In this document: positions 42,042 to 51,346 of the stretch, piece by piece | How the letters are laid out: each line of letters starts with the position of its first letter | Position numbering within the stretch: the stretch's first letter is position 1 | DNA from: Rhodoblastus sp963704565 | GTDB taxonomy: Bacteria; Pseudomonadota; Alphaproteobacteria; Rhizobiales; Beijerinckiaceae | Length of the DNA: 64,000 bases | Assembly: GCA_963704565.1 (NCBI GenBank) | Contig: OY969917.1 | Location: 1,550,001 to 1,614,000 of the forward strand | Direction of reading: 5' to 3' | Translations under genes and position numbers: made by a program | Notes under the pieces: generated by a model | Told to the model about the DNA's origin: nothing | Databases searched by the model: none | The model's input: the letters and a program-made list of their open reading frames with translations, nothing else

Positions 42042-42160
42042 AAATTTAGAAAGCGACGAGCCGTGACGAACCGCGTCAACCAATCCGGCAGCTTTTTTTC
42101 GGGCCTGCCAGCGCGCTGCATCGGCGTGGCGACGACCGGCTTAATAATTTCCCATCTCAT
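41981..42160 (-). CDS. Possible small protein (59 residues) with strong ribosome-binding site
   Basis: ATG at 42160 is preceded by ggagg seven bases upstream, the best Shine-Dalgarno in this stretch. The product starts MRWEIIKPVVATPMQRAGRP, continues EKKLPDWLTRFVTARRFLNF and ends in a Ser-rich tail that overlaps the end of the MBL gene on the other strand. It is basic and has no recognised family (no PqqA-type Glu/Tyr motif, no signal peptide). Supported only by its start region. Confidence 0.35.
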   Translation of the reverse strand: MRWEIIKPVVATPMQRAGRPEKKLPDWLTRFVTARRFLNFHPFRKALCASSASSSPWPL

Positions 42161-42400
42161 AGTTGATCCTCCGCATGAGAGTGTTTGCCTAGGCTCCCCG
42201 CCAAAACCTCCCGCAAAAAACGTCTCCTGCGTCATTGCGATGGTCGTGGGCTGCAACCTGAACGCCCCGCCGCAAAGGCGCCCCTTTCGGGCGCCACATT
42301 GGCCGAAGGACGGTTTGGCGCGCGCGCTGCTCTGGTGTATAGACCCGCCTTTCCCATATCTTGTCATGCGGCGCGGGCCGCATTTGGAGTTTTGCGCGTG

Positions 42401-43774
42401 ATGGAACGTTGGTCGCCCGACAGCTGGAGGTCCAAGCCGATCGTTCAGGTTCCCACTTATGCGGACGAGGCGGCGCTCGCCGATGTCGAAAAGCAGATTT
42501 CGACCTTTCCGCCGCTGGTCTTCGCCGGCGAGGCGCGCAAGCTGAAACAGCATCTGGCGCAGGTCTGCGCCGGCGAGGCTTTTCTGTTGCAGGGCGGCGA
42601 TTGCGCCGAGAGCTTCGCCGAACATTCCGCCGACAATATTCGCGATTTCTTCCGCGTCTTCCTGCAGATGGCGGTGGTGATGACCTTCGGCGCGGCCATG
42701 CCGGTGGTCAAGCTCGGCCGCATCGCCGGCCAGTTCGCCAAGCCGCGCTCGGCCCCGACCGAAACCATCGACGGGGTGGCGCTGCCCTCCTATCGCGGCG
42801 ACATCGTCAACGACATCGCTTTCACGCCGGACGCGCGCGAGCCCGACCCGCGCCGCCAGCTGATGTCCTATCGCCAGTCGGCGGCGACGCTGAACCTGTT
42901 GCGCGCCTTCGCCAGCGGCGGCTACGCCAATCTCGAAAACGCCCATCGCTGGATGCTCGGTTTCGTCAAGGACAGCCCGCAATCGGCGCGTTACGAGAAA
43001 CTGGCCAACCAGATCACCGAGACCCTCGGTTTTATGCGCGCCATCGGGCTCGATCCCGAGCATCATCACGAGCTGCGCCAGACCGAGATTTACACCTCGC
43101 ACGAGGCGCTGCTGCTCGGCTACGAGCAGGCGCTGACCCGGGTGGATTCGACCAGCGGCGACCATTACGCCACCTCCGGCCATTTCCTGTGGGTCGGCGA
43201 CCGCACCCGCCAGCTTGACCATGCGCATGTCGAATTCATGCGCGGAATCAAGAATCCGATCGGCCTCAAATGCGGCCCGACCACCACGCCGGACGAGCTG
43301 CTGCGGCTGATCGACCTGCTCAATCCGGCCAACGAGCCCGGCCGCCTGACCGTGATCGGGCGTTTCGGCGCCGAAAAGGTCGGCGACCATCTGCCGCCGA
43401 TGATCCGAGCCGTGACCCGCGAAGGCCGCAAGGTGGTGTGGTCCTGCGACCCGATGCACGGCAATACGGTCAAGGCCGGCTCGTACAAGACTCGTCCCTT
43501 CGACCGGGTGATGCAGGAAATCCGCTCCTTCTTCGACGTGCATCGCGCCGAGGGCACCTATGCCGGCGGCGTTCATCTGGAAATGACCGGATCGAACGTC
43601 ACCGAATGCACCGGAGGCGCCCGCGCCCTGTCGGAAGCCGATCTGCGCTCGCGCTACCTGACCTATTGCGATCCGCGCCTCAACGCCGAACAGGCGATCG
43701 AAGTCGCCTTCCTGATCGCGGAAAAGCTGAAGAAGGACCGCGCCGCGCTCGCCGAGGCCAATGCGGCGGAATGA
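42401..43774 (+). CDS. aroG: Class II 3-deoxy-7-phosphoheptulonate (DAHP) synthase
   Basis: First step of the shikimate pathway (PEP + erythrose 4-phosphate). 457 residues, the class II (plant/AroH-type) size. Landmarks: MERWSPDSWRSKPIVQVPTY, LLQGGDCAESFAEHSADNIR, VVKLGRIAGQFAKPRSAPTE, LPSYRGDIVND, SHEALLLGYEQALTR, HFLWVGDRTRQLDHAHVEF, GIKNPIGLKCGPT, VVWSCDPMHGNT, GGVHLEMTGSNVTEC. ATG 42401 is directly preceded by a GTG alternative. The 42161-42400 region upstream holds no recognisable gene and presumably the promoter. The next gene may be coupled to its stop (an ATG at 43771 overlaps it). Confidence 0.95.
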   Translation: MERWSPDSWRSKPIVQVPTYADEAALADVEKQISTFPPLVFAGEARKLKQHLAQVCAGEAFLLQGGDCAESFAEHSADNIRDFFRVFLQMAVVMTFGAAMPVVKLGRIAGQFAKPRSAPTETIDGVALPSYRGDIVNDIAFTPDAREPDPRRQLMSYRQSAATLNLLRAFASGGYANLENAHRWMLGFVKDSPQSARYEKLANQITETLGFMRAIGLDPEHHHELRQTEIYTSHEALLLGYEQALTRVDSTSGDHYATSGHFLWVGDRTRQLDHAHVEFMRGIKNPIGLKCGPTTTPDELLRLIDLLNPANEPGRLTVIGRFGAEKVGDHLPPMIRAVTREGRKVVWSCDPMHGNTVKAGSYKTRPFDRVMQEIRSFFDVHRAEGTYAGGVHLEMTGSNVTECTGGARALSEADLRSRYLTYCDPRLNAEQAIEVAFLIAEKLKKDRAALAEANAAE

Positions 43775-43815
43775 TCGAGGCGGAACCGGCGCCGGATTTG
43801 ACGATGGAGAGGCCA

Positions 43816-44862
43816 ATGGGTTCGGCGGGGAGAAGACATGCGCCGTCGGCGCGTCTTTTCGCCCTGACCATGGCCCTGCTGGCCTGCGCGCCGGGCGCGC
43901 GCGCCCAGAACGCCGAATGCGACCAGTTGCGCGCCGCTTTGGCGCAGCCGGCGAATGTCGACCCTTCCGCCGCGGCGGGCGCGCGTCAGGCGCGCGCCGA
44001 GCTTGACCGGCTGACCGCGCAGGCCCATGGCCTGGGCTGCGACAACAAGCAGTTCCTGTTCTTCGGCAGCCCGCCGCCGCCGCAATGCGGCGGACTGAAG
44101 AGCCGGATCGCCGCGTTCAAGGCCCGTTACAATTCCTTCGCCGCCCGCGCTGCCGGCGACAGCCCGCAAAGGCGCGCGCTGCGGGCGCGTTACGATCAAA
44201 TCTGCGGCGCGCCGCATGAGAAGAATTTTTTCGAGACTCTTTTCGGCGGCGGCGATCAGGGCTCCGGCCCGCCGCCGCCCGACGCCGCCCAGCCGCAGCC
44301 GGGCGAACCGCGCGCCTATGGCGGCTCGCAGGCGGTTTGCGTGCGCACCTGCGACGGCGGCTTTTTTCCGATGAGCTTTTCCGCGCGCGGCGCGCCTCGG
44401 GACGAGCTGCAAAATCTCTGCCAGGCTCAATGCCCCAATGCCGAAGTGAAGCTCTACACCCGCAATCCGTCGAGCCCGATCGAAACCGCTTTGGGCGCCG
44501 ATGGAACGCCCTACCGCGACCTGCCCAACGCCCTGAAATTCCAAAAAACTTTCGATCCGAGCTGCACCTGCAAGCCGCCCAACCAGAGCTGGGCCGAGGC
44601 GCTGGCCCCCGCCGAAAAACTGTTGGTTGAAATGGGCGGCGCGCGGGCCGGCGACAATATTGTCACCGAGGCGCAATCGAAAGCCATGGCCCAGCAGGCG
44701 CTCCAGCGCCCGCCGGCGAAAGCGGGCAAGACTCCGGCCATCTCATCGTCGCTTCCCGCCGCCGCGCCAGCCCCGACGACCCCCGCCGCCGCCAAGCGCG
44801 TGATCGAAACCAAAGGCCCCAGCGGAACGCCGCGACAGGTGCGGATCGTGCCAACCAATTGA
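43816..44862 (+). CDS. DUF2865 domain exported protein
   Basis: Exported protein of unknown function, 348 residues from the ATG at 43816, which has gagagg just upstream and gives a clean signal peptide (SARLFALTMALLACAPGARA). ATGs at 43804 and 43771 (overlapping the aroG stop) are alternatives. The DUF2865 domain covers about residues 160-270: QAVCVRTCDGGFFPMSFSAR, NLCQAQCPNAEVKLYTRNPS, SPIETALGADGTPYRDLPNA and FQKTFDPSCTCKPPNQSWAE. Cysteines at conserved spacing could form disulfides in the periplasm. N-terminal Gln/Ala-rich coil and a Pro/Ala-rich tail flank it. Family is typical of Hyphomicrobiales. Confidence 0.85.
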   Translation: MGSAGRRHAPSARLFALTMALLACAPGARAQNAECDQLRAALAQPANVDPSAAAGARQARAELDRLTAQAHGLGCDNKQFLFFGSPPPPQCGGLKSRIAAFKARYNSFAARAAGDSPQRRALRARYDQICGAPHEKNFFETLFGGGDQGSGPPPPDAAQPQPGEPRAYGGSQAVCVRTCDGGFFPMSFSARGAPRDELQNLCQAQCPNAEVKLYTRNPSSPIETALGADGTPYRDLPNALKFQKTFDPSCTCKPPNQSWAEALAPAEKLLVEMGGARAGDNIVTEAQSKAMAQQALQRPPAKAGKTPAISSSLPAAAPAPTTPAAAKRVIETKGPSGTPRQVRIVPTN

Positions 44863-44986
44863 TACGGTTTCCGCAAGATTGCTGCGCAATCCGCGGAAAC
44901 GCCATGGCGCGAAAATCCTCTATGTCGCGGGCGGATTTTCGCGCCAGCGGAATACGAATTCCGAATGGTTCATTCCGAATTCGTAT
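44862..44986 (-). repeat. Dispersed three-hairpin repeat, family 2, copy E (inverted)
   Basis: Starts immediately after the DUF2865 gene's stop codon (gatacggtttccgcaagatt) and ends ...gaattcgtat. It is the reverse complement of copies D and F apart from a few substitutions, including one in the outermost 16-bp stem. It could act as a bidirectional transcription-stop-like structure between the converging DUF2865 and Hint-protein genes. Confidence 0.9.
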
Positions 44987-45078
44987 GAGAAGGCGGGGCT
45001 CAGGCGCCGAACAGGTCGAGCCTCTCGCGAGGTAAAGGCCGTTCGCGCGGCCTTCGGATCCTGCAATGGCTCCGGCGC

Positions 45079-48000
45079 TCAGGCCGCTGAAGCGCGGGCT
45101 CTGAAGTCGCCGGGGAACAGGGATTTCATCAGGATCGCGCCGTCGGCGGAACGCCGCAGTTCGATCTCGTGCGCGGCGGAGGCTTCGAGCGGCGCGGAGA
45201 ACCGGACGCGGAAGCCATGGCTTCCGTCATTCCTCTCCTCGTCGGCATAGGCGTAGCCGACGAAGGCGCCGTCGACATAGATGTCGAGACACACCGGCGC
45301 CTGGGGAAAAGTCTCGTTCCGGGCCCAGCCGGACAGGCCTTCATGATCGCAGGTTAGAATCGCGCCGCGCAAGGCGCCGAATTCCGTCGCGGCGGGAACC
45401 TCAATTCCGGCGCGCGCGGCGAGGCGGCGGCGCACCCGGTCGAGCGCATAGCCGTCCTCGACCCGCGGCGCGCAATAGACCGCCTCTTTCGCCTTCGCTG
45501 CCGGATAAATCTCGCGGAACTCATGCGCGTTCTGGAACATCGCGCGGCTGTCGTCGTCGACAAAACTTTCGGAGAGCGCGCCTTCGGCGATCAGCACGTC
45601 ATGGCTTTCGAGTTCGATGTGGAAATAGCGGATGTCCGCGCTCGGGTGCTCCTGGACGATGGTTGCGTCATTGACCAGATGTTCCGCCGGAATCAGCACG
45701 CCGTCGAGGAACATGGCGTGCTTGGGCGAAACCAGCAGGTCGCGGGCCGGAACATTGTCCGCCAGCGACCCCGCCTTGAAGCGGATCGGCGGCAGATCGG
45801 GATTGTTGCGGGCGAAACGGGCGGAATAGGCGCGGGTTCCGATCCATTTTATCGGCCGTAGCGCGCCGGAAGCCGTGCGCAAAAAATCGCCGATCTTCAA
45901 ATCCTCCACCGCGACCTCGCCCCCTTCGGCCGCGATCAGGGTTCCGGCGCAATAGCAGGCGACGGAGGTTTCCAGAAAGGTGCCGTCGGCGCCGTCGATG
46001 ACCAGGGATATCGAATGATCGAGCGACGTTCCGGCGAAAGTGACGGCCTGGATGCCCAAGGCGCCGTTTTCGACGCCGGCGAATTCGACGACGAGATCGC
46101 CATTGCCGCCGATTGAATAAAACGGCGCCGTTTCCGCGGTGACGTTCGCGAGGTCGATCTTGTCGAAGGACGAAAAATTCCCGATCACATTGCCTGGCGC
46201 GGCGCCCTCTATCTTCAACTCGGACGGGCCGGCGAAGGTGATATTCCCCGACCCGACCGAGCCGCCCGCGCCGATTTCAAGCGTTCCGGACTCGATCGTC
46301 GTCACGCCCGTGTAGGTGTTGGCGCCGTCGAAAACGACGGTTCCCAGCCCTTTGACGTCGAGCCCGCCGGTTCCGGCGTTGGGCGTGCCGTCAGCCGAAT
46401 TGCCGGTCGGCGTTCCGAGCCCGGCGGCGACATAGGCGCCGGTCTGGTCGGCGATAACGCCCCAGACCGTGGTGGTCTCACCGGCGGTCTGGTCGGCGCC
46501 GAGGGTGAGCGTCTCATTGCCTTGCAGGAAGATCGAAGAGCCGAAGCCCTGGCCTGTCGCGCCGCCAGCGCCACCGGCGCCGCCGCTAACGGCGCCCGCG
46601 CCGACGGTGGTGTTTTCGAGAGTGAGCGAACCGCCTCCCTGGATGAAAATGTCGCCGCCGGCGCCGAGCCCGCCGCCGCCGCCGCCACTGCCGGAGGCGC
46701 CGGCGCCGCCGCCGAAGCCGCCGGCGCCGCCACCGATCCCGCCGCCGCCGCCGCCGCCGAAACCGCCGCCGCCGCCGCCGCCGCCGAGGGGGCCGTGGCC
46801 GCCGCCCCCCCCGCCAAAGCCGCCGGCGCCGCCAACGAAGCCGAAGGCGTCGATGCCGCCGGCGCCGCCGCCGACGCCGCCACCGCCGCCGCGGCCGCCG
46901 ATGAAGAAAGCGCCGCCGCCGCCACCGCCGCCGCTCGCGCCGCCGCCACCGCCCGGCCCCGCGCCAGGAATGAGGCCAGCGGCGCCGTCGCCGTTGGCCC
47001 CCACGCCGCCGCCGCCGCCGCCTCCAGGAAGGGCTTGGCCGCCATCGCCACCTAATATGCCGCCGCCGCCGCCGCCGATCGTGAAACTGCTGCCGCTGCT
47101 GGCGCCGGCGCCGCCGATCGCGGAGTCGCCGCTGAAGACAACATCGGACGCGGTCACGGAGCCACCGCTGGCGATAAAAAGGCCGCCGCCAAGCCCGGCG
47201 CCGCCTCCGCCGCCATAGACGCCGGCGCCGCCCCGCGCCACCGCATTGGCGATGGTCAGGTTGTCGATCGTCACATCGCCGTTATAGACGAACAGGCCAT
47301 TGTAGCCGCTCACGCCGTTAAAGCCGCCGTCGAGCGTGGCGCCGCCTCCAGCCAGCGTCAGATCGACGCCGGACTGGAGATTTATGGCGTAAAGCGCGTT
47401 CGGCAGGCCGGCGGCGCTGTCGGTTCCGAGCGTGACGTCGCCGGCGAATTTGATCGTATATTGGCCGGGATGGGTCTCGAAATCGGCCGCCCGGATCGCC
47501 GCGTTGAGCTGGGCTTCGTCGAAGACGACTTGGGTCGAGCTGGAATCGAACGGGTTCCCGGCGGTGAGCAAGGTTCCGCCATGGCCGTCGCTTGAGACGG
47601 TGAAGGCGTTCACATTGGTGTTGGCGAGCGAAAAATGCTCGACCGTCGCGCCGCTTTGCACGGTCAGCGTCGAGCCCTGCACAAAAGCGGCGGCGGTCGT
47701 CGCGCCATAGGAAAGCCCGGCGAGGTCGAGGGCGTCGCCGGCGACCAGACCGGACAGGGCATCGGCGAAGGTGGAGCCGCTGACCGGCGCCGCGTCGATC
47801 TTCAGCGTCGCCGATGGGCCGGCAAATGTGATCGCGCCGGCGACCGAGCCGCTCGTCCCGATCTCCAGCGCGCCCTGGTCGATGGTCGTGCCGCCCGAAT
47901 AATTGTTCGCCGTGTCGAGATCGAGCGTTCCGGGACCGTTGAGGACGAGGCCGCCGCTGGTGGAAATCTGGTCGGCGACGATCGAGGTCGTTCCCGCGGC

Positions 48001-51000
48001 CGGCGCGAAAATCGCGGCTTGCGTCCCCTGCATGTAAAGGCCGGTCGCCAGGCCCTGGCCGGCGCCCCCGCCGCCAGCGCCGGTTCCGCCCTGGGCGGAG
48101 CCGCCCGACCAATTGCCGCCGTCGATCGTCAGCGAAGCGCCGCCCTGGACGAAAATATCGCCGCCGGCGCCCAGGCCGCCGCCGCCGCCAGATTTGCCGC
48201 CGGCGCCGCCGCCGGTTCCCGCCGCGCCGGCATTTTGCGAGCCCGCGCCGCCGCCGCCGCCGAAGCCGCCCTTGCCGCCGGTGACGCCGCCGCCGCCGCC
48301 GCCGCCGAAGCCGCCGACGCCATGGCTCGCGCCGCCGCCGCCGCCGCCGCCGTAACCGCCGGCGCCGCCAAGGCCGCCCTGGACGCCGCCGACGCCGCCG
48401 CCGCCGCCGCCGCCGGTAAAGGCGCCGCCGCCGCCGCCGCCGTCCGAGCCGCCGACGCCGAAGATCGCGCCGCCGCCGGCGCCGCCGCCCGTCGCGCCCA
48501 AAACGATTCCGGCGGCGCCGGGATTGCCCAGACTTCCGCCTGTCGCGCCGGCCCCGACGCCGCCGCCGCCGGCGGCGCCGCGATCGCCGCCCGCGCCGCC
48601 CAGGCCGCCGCCGCCGCCGCTGCGGTAATTGCCGACAGCGCCGCCGGCGCCGCCGGCAGCGCCGGCATTGGAAAAATTCACGTCGGTCAGCGTCACCGCG
48701 CCGGCGTCGCCGGCAACATTCGAACCGACGAACAGACCGCCGCCGAGGCCCGCGCCGCCGCCGCCGCCCGAGCCGCCGGCGCCGCCGATCGCCTTCATGT
48801 TCTCGATGGTCAGGTCGCTGATTTGGACCGTCCCGGCATAGACGAACAGGCCACGATATTGGCTGTTGCCGTCGAGCGCGTTGCCGGCGCCGTCGATGAC
48901 GACATTGACGCCGCTTTGCAGGTTCAGGGCGTAAAGATCGGCCGGCAGGCCGAGCGCCGTGTCGGTTCCTTCCGAAATCGTCGCGCCGAACTGGATCGTA
49001 TAGGTTCCGCCTGTTTTTTCCTGGTCCGCCGCCTGAATCGCCTGGTTCAATTGCGCTTCATTGGTGACGGTGATGGTGTTTGAACTGTCGAAGGGATTGG
49101 CCGCCGTCGCGACCGCGACGCCGCCGGCGCCGTCGCTGGCGATGGAGACGAAATCGGTCGGGGGATTGGCGAGGGTGACGGTTTCCGTGCTCCCGCCGCT
49201 CTCCAAACTCAGGGTCGAGCCGACGATCGCGCCGGCGGCGCCGGCGGAATAGGTCAGGCCCTTGAAATCGATCACGTCGCCCGAGGCGAGGCCCGATATC
49301 GGGTTGGCCAGGCTCGACCCGACCGCGGCGTCGATCTGCAGCGTCGCGGGCGCGCCGGCGAAGGCGATTCCGCCCGATCCCGCCGCGCCAGCGACCGCCA
49401 GCTCCAAAGTTCCGGCTTCGATCGTGGTTCCGCCGGAATAGCTATTGCCGGCATTGTCGAGCGCCAGCGTCCCGTCGCCGGTCTTGTCCACCACGCCGGG
49501 GCTGGCCCCATTGGAGATCAGGCCCGTGACGGTTTCGGTCTGCCCGGCGGCGACATCGAAGGTCGGATCGCCCGAAGCCGCAATCGGATTGGCGACGGTC
49601 AGGCCGCCGGCCGAGAAAGCGAGCGTCGTCCCGGCCGCCAGATCGATCGCGCCGCCGCCGGCCCCGGCGTCGGCGCCGAGTTCGAGCGTTCCCGATTGAA
49701 CCGTCACCCCGCCGGTGAATTGATTCGGCGCGGCGAGATCGACCGTTCCGGCGCCGTCCAGGAGCAGGCTGACGCTGCCGCCGCCGCCACTCGACCCGAT
49801 GGCGCCCTCCTGGTCGGCGATGACGTCGGAAATCGTGGTGGTCTGGCCCGAAGCCGGGTCCAGGACCAGCTGATTGCCGCCCTGAAAGAAAACGCCGGCG
49901 CCGAAGGCCGATCCGTCGGCGCCGCCGTCCGCCCCCACTCCCTCGACGACCGCGCCGCCGGACAGGCCGCCGCTGGCGATGGTCAGCGACGCGCCGTTCT
50001 GCACGAATATATCGCCGCCGGCGCCCAGCCCCCCGCCGCCGCCGCGGCTGCTCAAGCCGCTGCCGCCGGCGCCGGCGCCGAAACCGGCGCCGCCCGCGCC
50101 ATAGCCGCCGCCGCCGCCGCCGCCGAAGCCGCCCAACCCGCCGTAACGGTCGGCGGCGCCGCCGCCGCCGCCGAAGCCGCCGCCGCCGCCGGTCGAAAGC
50201 GAGCCGCCGCCGCCGCCGCCATAACCGCCGGTTCCGCCTTCGTAATGGTTGAAGGTGTCGAAAAATTTGGCGTAGCCCGCGACCCCGGCGACGCCGCCGC
50301 CGCCCCCGGCCCCGTCAAAGGGGAAGCCGCCGCCGCCGCCGCCGCCGCTGGCGCCGCCGCCCGCGCCCTGGGAAAAATTGGCGTTCAGCCCAGCGCCGCC
50401 CCCGGCGCCGCCCGGAATGATTCCCGACGCGCCAGGCGCGAGGTCACCGCCGCCCGCGCCGCCGATTCCGCCGCCGCCGCCGACGTTCGCGCCCCCGGAC
50501 CCGCCGAGTCCGCCGCCGCCGCCGGCGCTGCCGCCTCCGACCCCAATGGAGCCGCCGGGGCCGCCCACGGCCGTATCGTCGAGGAAAGTCACCTTGTCGA
50601 GCGTGACCGCGCCCGGATCGCCCAAAACATTGCTCCCCACGTAAAGCCCGCCGCCGGCGCCTAGGCCGCCTCCGCCGCCGTCGAGGAATCCGGCGCCGCC
50701 GGCGCCGCCCTGGGCGATAGTGTGTTCGATGGTCAGGTCGGTGATATCGACCGCGCCGGCATAGACGAACAACCCGCGCTGATCATAGGAAACGCCCTGG
50801 CTGTTTGCGCCGTCGAGCGCAAAACCTTCGCCGTTGATCTCCAGCGTCACGCCCGGTTGCAGATCAATCGCCTCCAGCGCGCCGGTGAGCGCGATATTGC
50901 CGGCGAGGTCGATTTCGTAAGACCCGGCGGGCGGCGCCCCATTGGCGCCCGTGCCGGCGGCGTCGGCCTGTTCGATGACATTGTTGAGCTCGGCGAGCGT

Positions 51001-51045
51001 GGTGACCGGCTGGCCGTCGCTGGGAATGAGTTGGGTGTTGGCCAT
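45079..51045 (-). CDS. Giant Gly-rich three-module surface/secreted protein with C-terminal Hint domain
   Basis: 1,988 residues; ATG at 51045 with ggaggag ten bases upstream. It has three homologous modules starting near residues 1, 648 and 1163. Each opens with a parallel-beta-helix-like section (AELNNVIEQAD / EAQLNQAIQAAD / EAQLNAAIRAAD, then L-x-L-Q-S-G-V, RGLFVYAG, ISDLTIEN). Each continues with a 200-260 residue Gly-rich stretch ending GGGGLGAGGDIFVQ, then autotransporter-associated strand repeats (NSYSGGTTIEAGTLELAV, NNYSGGTTIDQGALEIGT, NTYTGVTTIESGTLEIGA). From Cys1697 a Hint (hedgehog/intein-type) domain begins: CYCAGTLIAAEGGEVAVEDL, KIGDFLRTASGALRPIKWIG, LVSPKHAMFLDGVLIPAEHL. No Sec signal peptide or translocator barrel is visible, so export route (possibly type I) is unknown. 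Confidence 0.88.
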   Translation of the reverse strand: MANTQLIPSDGQPVTTLAELNNVIEQADAAGTGANGAPPAGSYEIDLAGNIALTGALEAIDLQPGVTLEINGEGFALDGANSQGVSYDQRGLFVYAGAVDITDLTIEHTIAQGGAGGAGFLDGGGGGLGAGGGLYVGSNVLGDPGAVTLDKVTFLDDTAVGGPGGSIGVGGGSAGGGGGLGGSGGANVGGGGGIGGAGGGDLAPGASGIIPGGAGGGAGLNANFSQGAGGGASGGGGGGGFPFDGAGGGGGVAGVAGYAKFFDTFNHYEGGTGGYGGGGGGSLSTGGGGGFGGGGGAADRYGGLGGFGGGGGGGYGAGGAGFGAGAGGSGLSSRGGGGGLGAGGDIFVQNGASLTIASGGLSGGAVVEGVGADGGADGSAFGAGVFFQGGNQLVLDPASGQTTTISDVIADQEGAIGSSGGGGSVSLLLDGAGTVDLAAPNQFTGGVTVQSGTLELGADAGAGGGAIDLAAGTTLAFSAGGLTVANPIAASGDPTFDVAAGQTETVTGLISNGASPGVVDKTGDGTLALDNAGNSYSGGTTIEAGTLELAVAGAAGSGGIAFAGAPATLQIDAAVGSSLANPISGLASGDVIDFKGLTYSAGAAGAIVGSTLSLESGGSTETVTLANPPTDFVSIASDGAGGVAVATAANPFDSSNTITVTNEAQLNQAIQAADQEKTGGTYTIQFGATISEGTDTALGLPADLYALNLQSGVNVVIDGAGNALDGNSQYRGLFVYAGTVQISDLTIENMKAIGGAGGSGGGGGAGLGGGLFVGSNVAGDAGAVTLTDVNFSNAGAAGGAGGAVGNYRSGGGGGLGGAGGDRGAAGGGGVGAGATGGSLGNPGAAGIVLGATGGGAGGGAIFGVGGSDGGGGGGAFTGGGGGGGVGGVQGGLGGAGGYGGGGGGGASHGVGGFGGGGGGGVTGGKGGFGGGGGAGSQNAGAAGTGGGAGGKSGGGGGLGAGGDIFVQGGASLTIDGGNWSGGSAQGGTGAGGGGAGQGLATGLYMQGTQAAIFAPAAGTTSIVADQISTSGGLVLNGPGTLDLDTANNYSGGTTIDQGALEIGTSGSVAGAITFAGPSATLKIDAAPVSGSTFADALSGLVAGDALDLAGLSYGATTAAAFVQGSTLTVQSGATVEHFSLANTNVNAFTVSSDGHGGTLLTAGNPFDSSSTQVVFDEAQLNAAIRAADFETHPGQYTIKFAGDVTLGTDSAAGLPNALYAINLQSGVDLTLAGGGATLDGGFNGVSGYNGLFVYNGDVTIDNLTIANAVARGGAGVYGGGGGAGLGGGLFIASGGSVTASDVVFSGDSAIGGAGASSGSSFTIGGGGGGILGGDGGQALPGGGGGGGVGANGDGAAGLIPGAGPGGGGGASGGGGGGGAFFIGGRGGGGGVGGGAGGIDAFGFVGGAGGFGGGGGGHGPLGGGGGGGGFGGGGGGGIGGGAGGFGGGAGASGSGGGGGGLGAGGDIFIQGGGSLTLENTTVGAGAVSGGAGGAGGATGQGFGSSIFLQGNETLTLGADQTAGETTTVWGVIADQTGAYVAAGLGTPTGNSADGTPNAGTGGLDVKGLGTVVFDGANTYTGVTTIESGTLEIGAGGSVGSGNITFAGPSELKIEGAAPGNVIGNFSSFDKIDLANVTAETAPFYSIGGNGDLVVEFAGVENGALGIQAVTFAGTSLDHSISLVIDGADGTFLETSVACYCAGTLIAAEGGEVAVEDLKIGDFLRTASGALRPIKWIGTRAYSARFARNNPDLPPIRFKAGSLADNVPARDLLVSPKHAMFLDGVLIPAEHLVNDATIVQEHPSADIRYFHIELESHDVLIAEGALSESFVDDDSRAMFQNAHEFREIYPAAKAKEAVYCAPRVEDGYALDRVRRRLAARAGIEVPAATEFGALRGAILTCDHEGLSGWARNETFPQAPVCLDIYVDGAFVGYAYADEERNDGSHGFRVRFSAPLEASAAHEIELRRSADGAILMKSLFPGDFRARASAA

Positions 51046-51346
51046 GACAGGACTCCTCCGGGATATGGCGAATCGTCAGGGATCGTGTTTCCAAAAAAAA
51101 CGGCGCTGGGCGCTGGTCTGGTCAAAAGAGGTTTCGGCATGAAATCGTCCCAGCATCCGGCCGGCGCTCCAGGCGTCGGCTTAGCCTCGCCACTCAACAT
51201 TTCGAGAGCCGCTATCGTTCCCTTTCACCTTAAGTTAGACTTTCGATTCTTAAGCTCGAAACCCAACGTCAGGCGCGCCCGAACATTTGCCGCCACTGGC
51301 TTTATGGCCAATCCGGTCATCTTTTCGTTCTCCCGGTTGAAACGCA
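51046..51346. promoter_or_regulatory. Divergent promoter region between the Hint protein and a two-wHTH regulator
   Basis: 301 bases between two divergent starts. Base composition falls toward the regulator side (for example gttagactttcgattcttaa, 51234-51253, which includes aagtctaac-like dyads on the other strand). No definite operator could be assigned. The arrangement is the usual one for a regulator controlling its divergent neighbour and itself. Confidence 0.45.

Noticed and set aside
46469..47218. Long Pro/Ala-rich plus-strand ORFs opposite the Hint protein
   Set aside because: They are antisense readings of (GGC)n Gly-rich codons; composition is pure low-complexity and no start signals are present.
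46660..50700. Short tandem gcc/gccgcc repeats that could look like a repeat array
   Set aside because: They encode Gly runs in the Hint protein in frame; no spacers or CRISPR-like periodicity.
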